Part shown: piece after piece, positions 58,971-60,229 of the stretch
How the letters are laid out: every line of letters begins with the position of its first letter
Position numbering within the stretch: the stretch's first letter is position 1
Assembly (NCBI GenBank): GCA_016195915.1
Contig: JACPYS010000010.1
Coordinates: forward strand, 1-60,229
Origin: Betaproteobacteria bacterium
GTDB lineage: Bacteria; Pseudomonadota; Gammaproteobacteria; Burkholderiales; SG8-39
DNA length: 60,229 nucleotides
Direction of reading: 5' to 3'
Notes under the pieces: generated by a model
Told to the model about the DNA's origin: nothing
Databases searched by the model: none
Seen by the model: the letters and a program-made list of their open reading frames with translations, nothing else
Made by a program: the position numbers and the translations under genes

Positions 58971-59824
58971 GCGAGCCTGCCGTTGCAGCGGACTATGACG
59001 ACCGCGGCGTGCGGGCCGCGCACGCCGTCTTGATTGAAATTGGCCAAGTGCTTGGAGCGCACAAGGACGCCATTGTGATCATCGGCGGATCGGTACCATC
59101 CCTTCTTCTGCCAGACGCGCAGCCAAGCCATATTGGGTCGCTGGACATCGACTTGAATCTCGACACAGAAAAGCTTGCAGATCACGGCTACGCGGAGCTG
59201 GTCGAAAAGCTTGAGCGAGCAATGTACCTGCGGAACGTGGATGGACTGAAGCCATTCCAGCTAAAGAGAATTGTCGACTTGGGCGACGGCGGTGCACCTA
59301 TTGCGGTAATCGTCGACCTCCTGATGCCAAAGGGCGCGAAAATGAAGAAGCATCGCCCCGAATACGTGCAAGGCCTGCGCGTACAGGAGATCGATGGAGG
59401 CCACGTCGCGCTCCGCCACAACCTGAAGATGATGATTGCCGGCACGATGCCCGACAATCGTCCCAATCAGGTCGAGATGCTCGTCGCGTCCATTCCGGCC
59501 CTGCTCGTGATGAAAGGCTATGCGCTGGTACAGCGTGACAAGATGAAAGATGCCTACGATATCTACTTCTGCATTCGCGAATTCAAGGATGGAATTGAGG
59601 CGCTGGCCGCGGAATGCAAGGCACTCATGGATGACGAGGTGGCGCTGCAGGGGTACAAGCATATCGCTGGCAAGTTCGATGCGGAGGGCGGTTTCGGCCC
59701 CGAAACAGTGCGCCGATTCCTGGCGGAGTCGGAGGCCCTCGGTGACATGACCACGGATCAAGTCAGAACAGATGCGTTTGGCCAGGTCAGTGCCTGGCTC
59801 AATGCGATCGGGCTCAAGGAGTAA
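58967..59824 (+). CDS. AbiEii-like nucleotidyltransferase toxin
   Basis: This 285-residue nucleotidyltransferase has VIIGGSVPSLLLPDAQPSHI and GSLDIDLNLDTEKLAD (Gly-Ser and D-x-D motifs I/II), then LLVMKGYALVQRDKMKDAYD carrying the K-x-x-D motif and IYFCIREFKDGIEALAAECK. AbiEii-type toxins add nucleotides to tRNA or other substrates. GTG 58967 overlaps the antitoxin stop (GTGA); GGAAGGG lies upstream. Its stop overlaps the next ATG (TAATG). Confidence 0.82.
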   Translation: MSEPAVAADYDDRGVRAAHAVLIEIGQVLGAHKDAIVIIGGSVPSLLLPDAQPSHIGSLDIDLNLDTEKLADHGYAELVEKLERAMYLRNVDGLKPFQLKRIVDLGDGGAPIAVIVDLLMPKGAKMKKHRPEYVQGLRVQEIDGGHVALRHNLKMMIAGTMPDNRPNQVEMLVASIPALLVMKGYALVQRDKMKDAYDIYFCIREFKDGIEALAAECKALMDDEVALQGYKHIAGKFDAEGGFGPETVRRFLAESEALGDMTTDQVRTDAFGQVSAWLNAIGLKE

Positions 59825-60229
59825 TGGGAATGTCGGCTGAGGCCTTCAAGGATATCGAGAAGCTGGAAGACGATCTCTGGGAGGCTGCGGACAACCACTC
59901 CGGTACCCTCGTCATCCTCGAGCACAGCTCGGCGATCCTCAGGGGCAACCCGCTCGGCGATCCGCACGTGAGGAAGCTCGGCGTGTGGCTGCCGCCGCAG
60001 TACGACGCAAACCGGAGGAACCGCTTTCCGGTGCTCTACGACCTCGTCGGCTTCACCGGCTCGGGGCTCGCGCACACCAACTGGAAGCCCTTCGGCGACA
60101 ACGTCCCCGAGCGCGCCGCGCGCCTGATCCGCGAGCAGAAGATGGGGCCCGCGATCATCGTGTTTCCGGACTGCTTCACCGCGCTCGGCGGCAACCAGTA
60201 CGTCAACTCCTCCGCGATCGGCGACTACG
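59824..60229 (+). CDS. Chimeric gene: HsdM N terminus fused to esterase (partial)
   Basis: The frame opens MGMSAEAFKDIEKLEDDLWE followed by AADN, which is the standard start of a type I restriction methyltransferase HsdM (KxLEDDLWEAADNLRANSKL). At codon 25 it switches, in frame, to HSGTLVILEHSSAILRGNPL, the esterase sequence seen in the full gene at 56502. The rest matches the esterase to the window's end. The HsdM gene was thus replaced after 24 codons by a duplicate esterase. The right end is cut by the window. Confidence 0.8.
   Translation, partial: MGMSAEAFKDIEKLEDDLWEAADNHSGTLVILEHSSAILRGNPLGDPHVRKLGVWLPPQYDANRRNRFPVLYDLVGFTGSGLAHTNWKPFGDNVPERAARLIREQKMGPAIIVFPDCFTALGGNQYVNSSAIGDY
59896..60229 (+). 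repeat. Esterase direct repeat, copy 2
   Basis: Second copy of the esterase segment, running to the window edge. It begins immediately after the HsdM codons, so its left boundary marks a recombination junction. Confidence 0.85.

Noticed and set aside
1-60229. CRISPR array, prophage or conjugative genes
   Set aside because: No set of regularly spaced short repeats and no capsid, terminase, relaxase or type IV secretion genes were seen. The ORF6N protein fits the restriction locus rather than a prophage.

Overview
The window is GC-rich chromosomal DNA from a betaproteobacterium, probably Burkholderiales-like or an uncultured soil or sediment relative. The evidence is a DUF3567 protein (a betaproteobacterial family), a Bug/TctC-type receptor, bdhA, metY and many acyl-CoA-type catabolic genes. 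No rRNA, complete tRNA or CRISPR array was seen.

Layout. 1-3.84 kb: a chromosomal integron cassette array read on the minus strand. At least three attC-like folded sites (about 134-229, 1151-1226, 2401-2468) separate a membrane-protein cassette and two cassettes coding for PF04392-type ABC substrate-binding proteins; a candidate attI core lies at 3676-3700. 3.84-8.45 kb: the integron integrase gene intI, split exactly between two codons beside its catalytic tyrosine by a 3,559-bp RIT element (recombinases in trio) with 32-bp inverted ends; the last 20 IntI codons survive beyond it. 8.48-10.5 kb: a HigBA and a VapBC toxin-antitoxin pair. 10.6-23 kb: mostly housekeeping and metabolic genes (SDR reductase, NUDIX-MBL fusion, glutathione reductase, thioesterase, exporters, RidA, PLP enzyme) plus an 869-residue Ala/Glu/Arg coiled-coil protein with a C-terminal membrane anchor. 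23-27 kb: a radical SAM gene with an in-frame TGA and a good LexA box, then a decayed type III restriction-modification locus. 27-53.3 kb: metabolic and regulatory genes, including two MATE exporters, a secreted di-haem peroxidase operon, bdhA, metY, a hybrid sensor kinase with Hpt partner, chrB, two MFS transporters in tandem, a short MetE-like methionine synthase, a cyclase-TPR protein, and a thiolase/DUF35/acyl-CoA ligase/amidohydrolase operon facing a Bug receptor. 53.3-60.2 kb: a defence and addiction island with an Arc-type antitoxin/PIN toxin pair, remnants of two other modules, a Phd-like/DUF6036 nucleotidyltransferase pair, an orphan HigA, an NYN nuclease, and an AbiE-like pair whose antitoxin carries a PD-(D/E)XK-like domain. 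This island is flanked by a 94%-identical esterase duplication; the second copy is fused in frame to the first codons of a type I restriction HsdM.

How it fits together: both ends of the window are accessory DNA (integron plus RIT; defence island) around a stable metabolic core. The strongest observation is the RIT element interrupting an integron integrase. The next strongest are the substrate-binding-protein cassettes, the coiled-coil membrane rod and the unusual AbiE-like pair with its 13-bp inverted-repeat operator.
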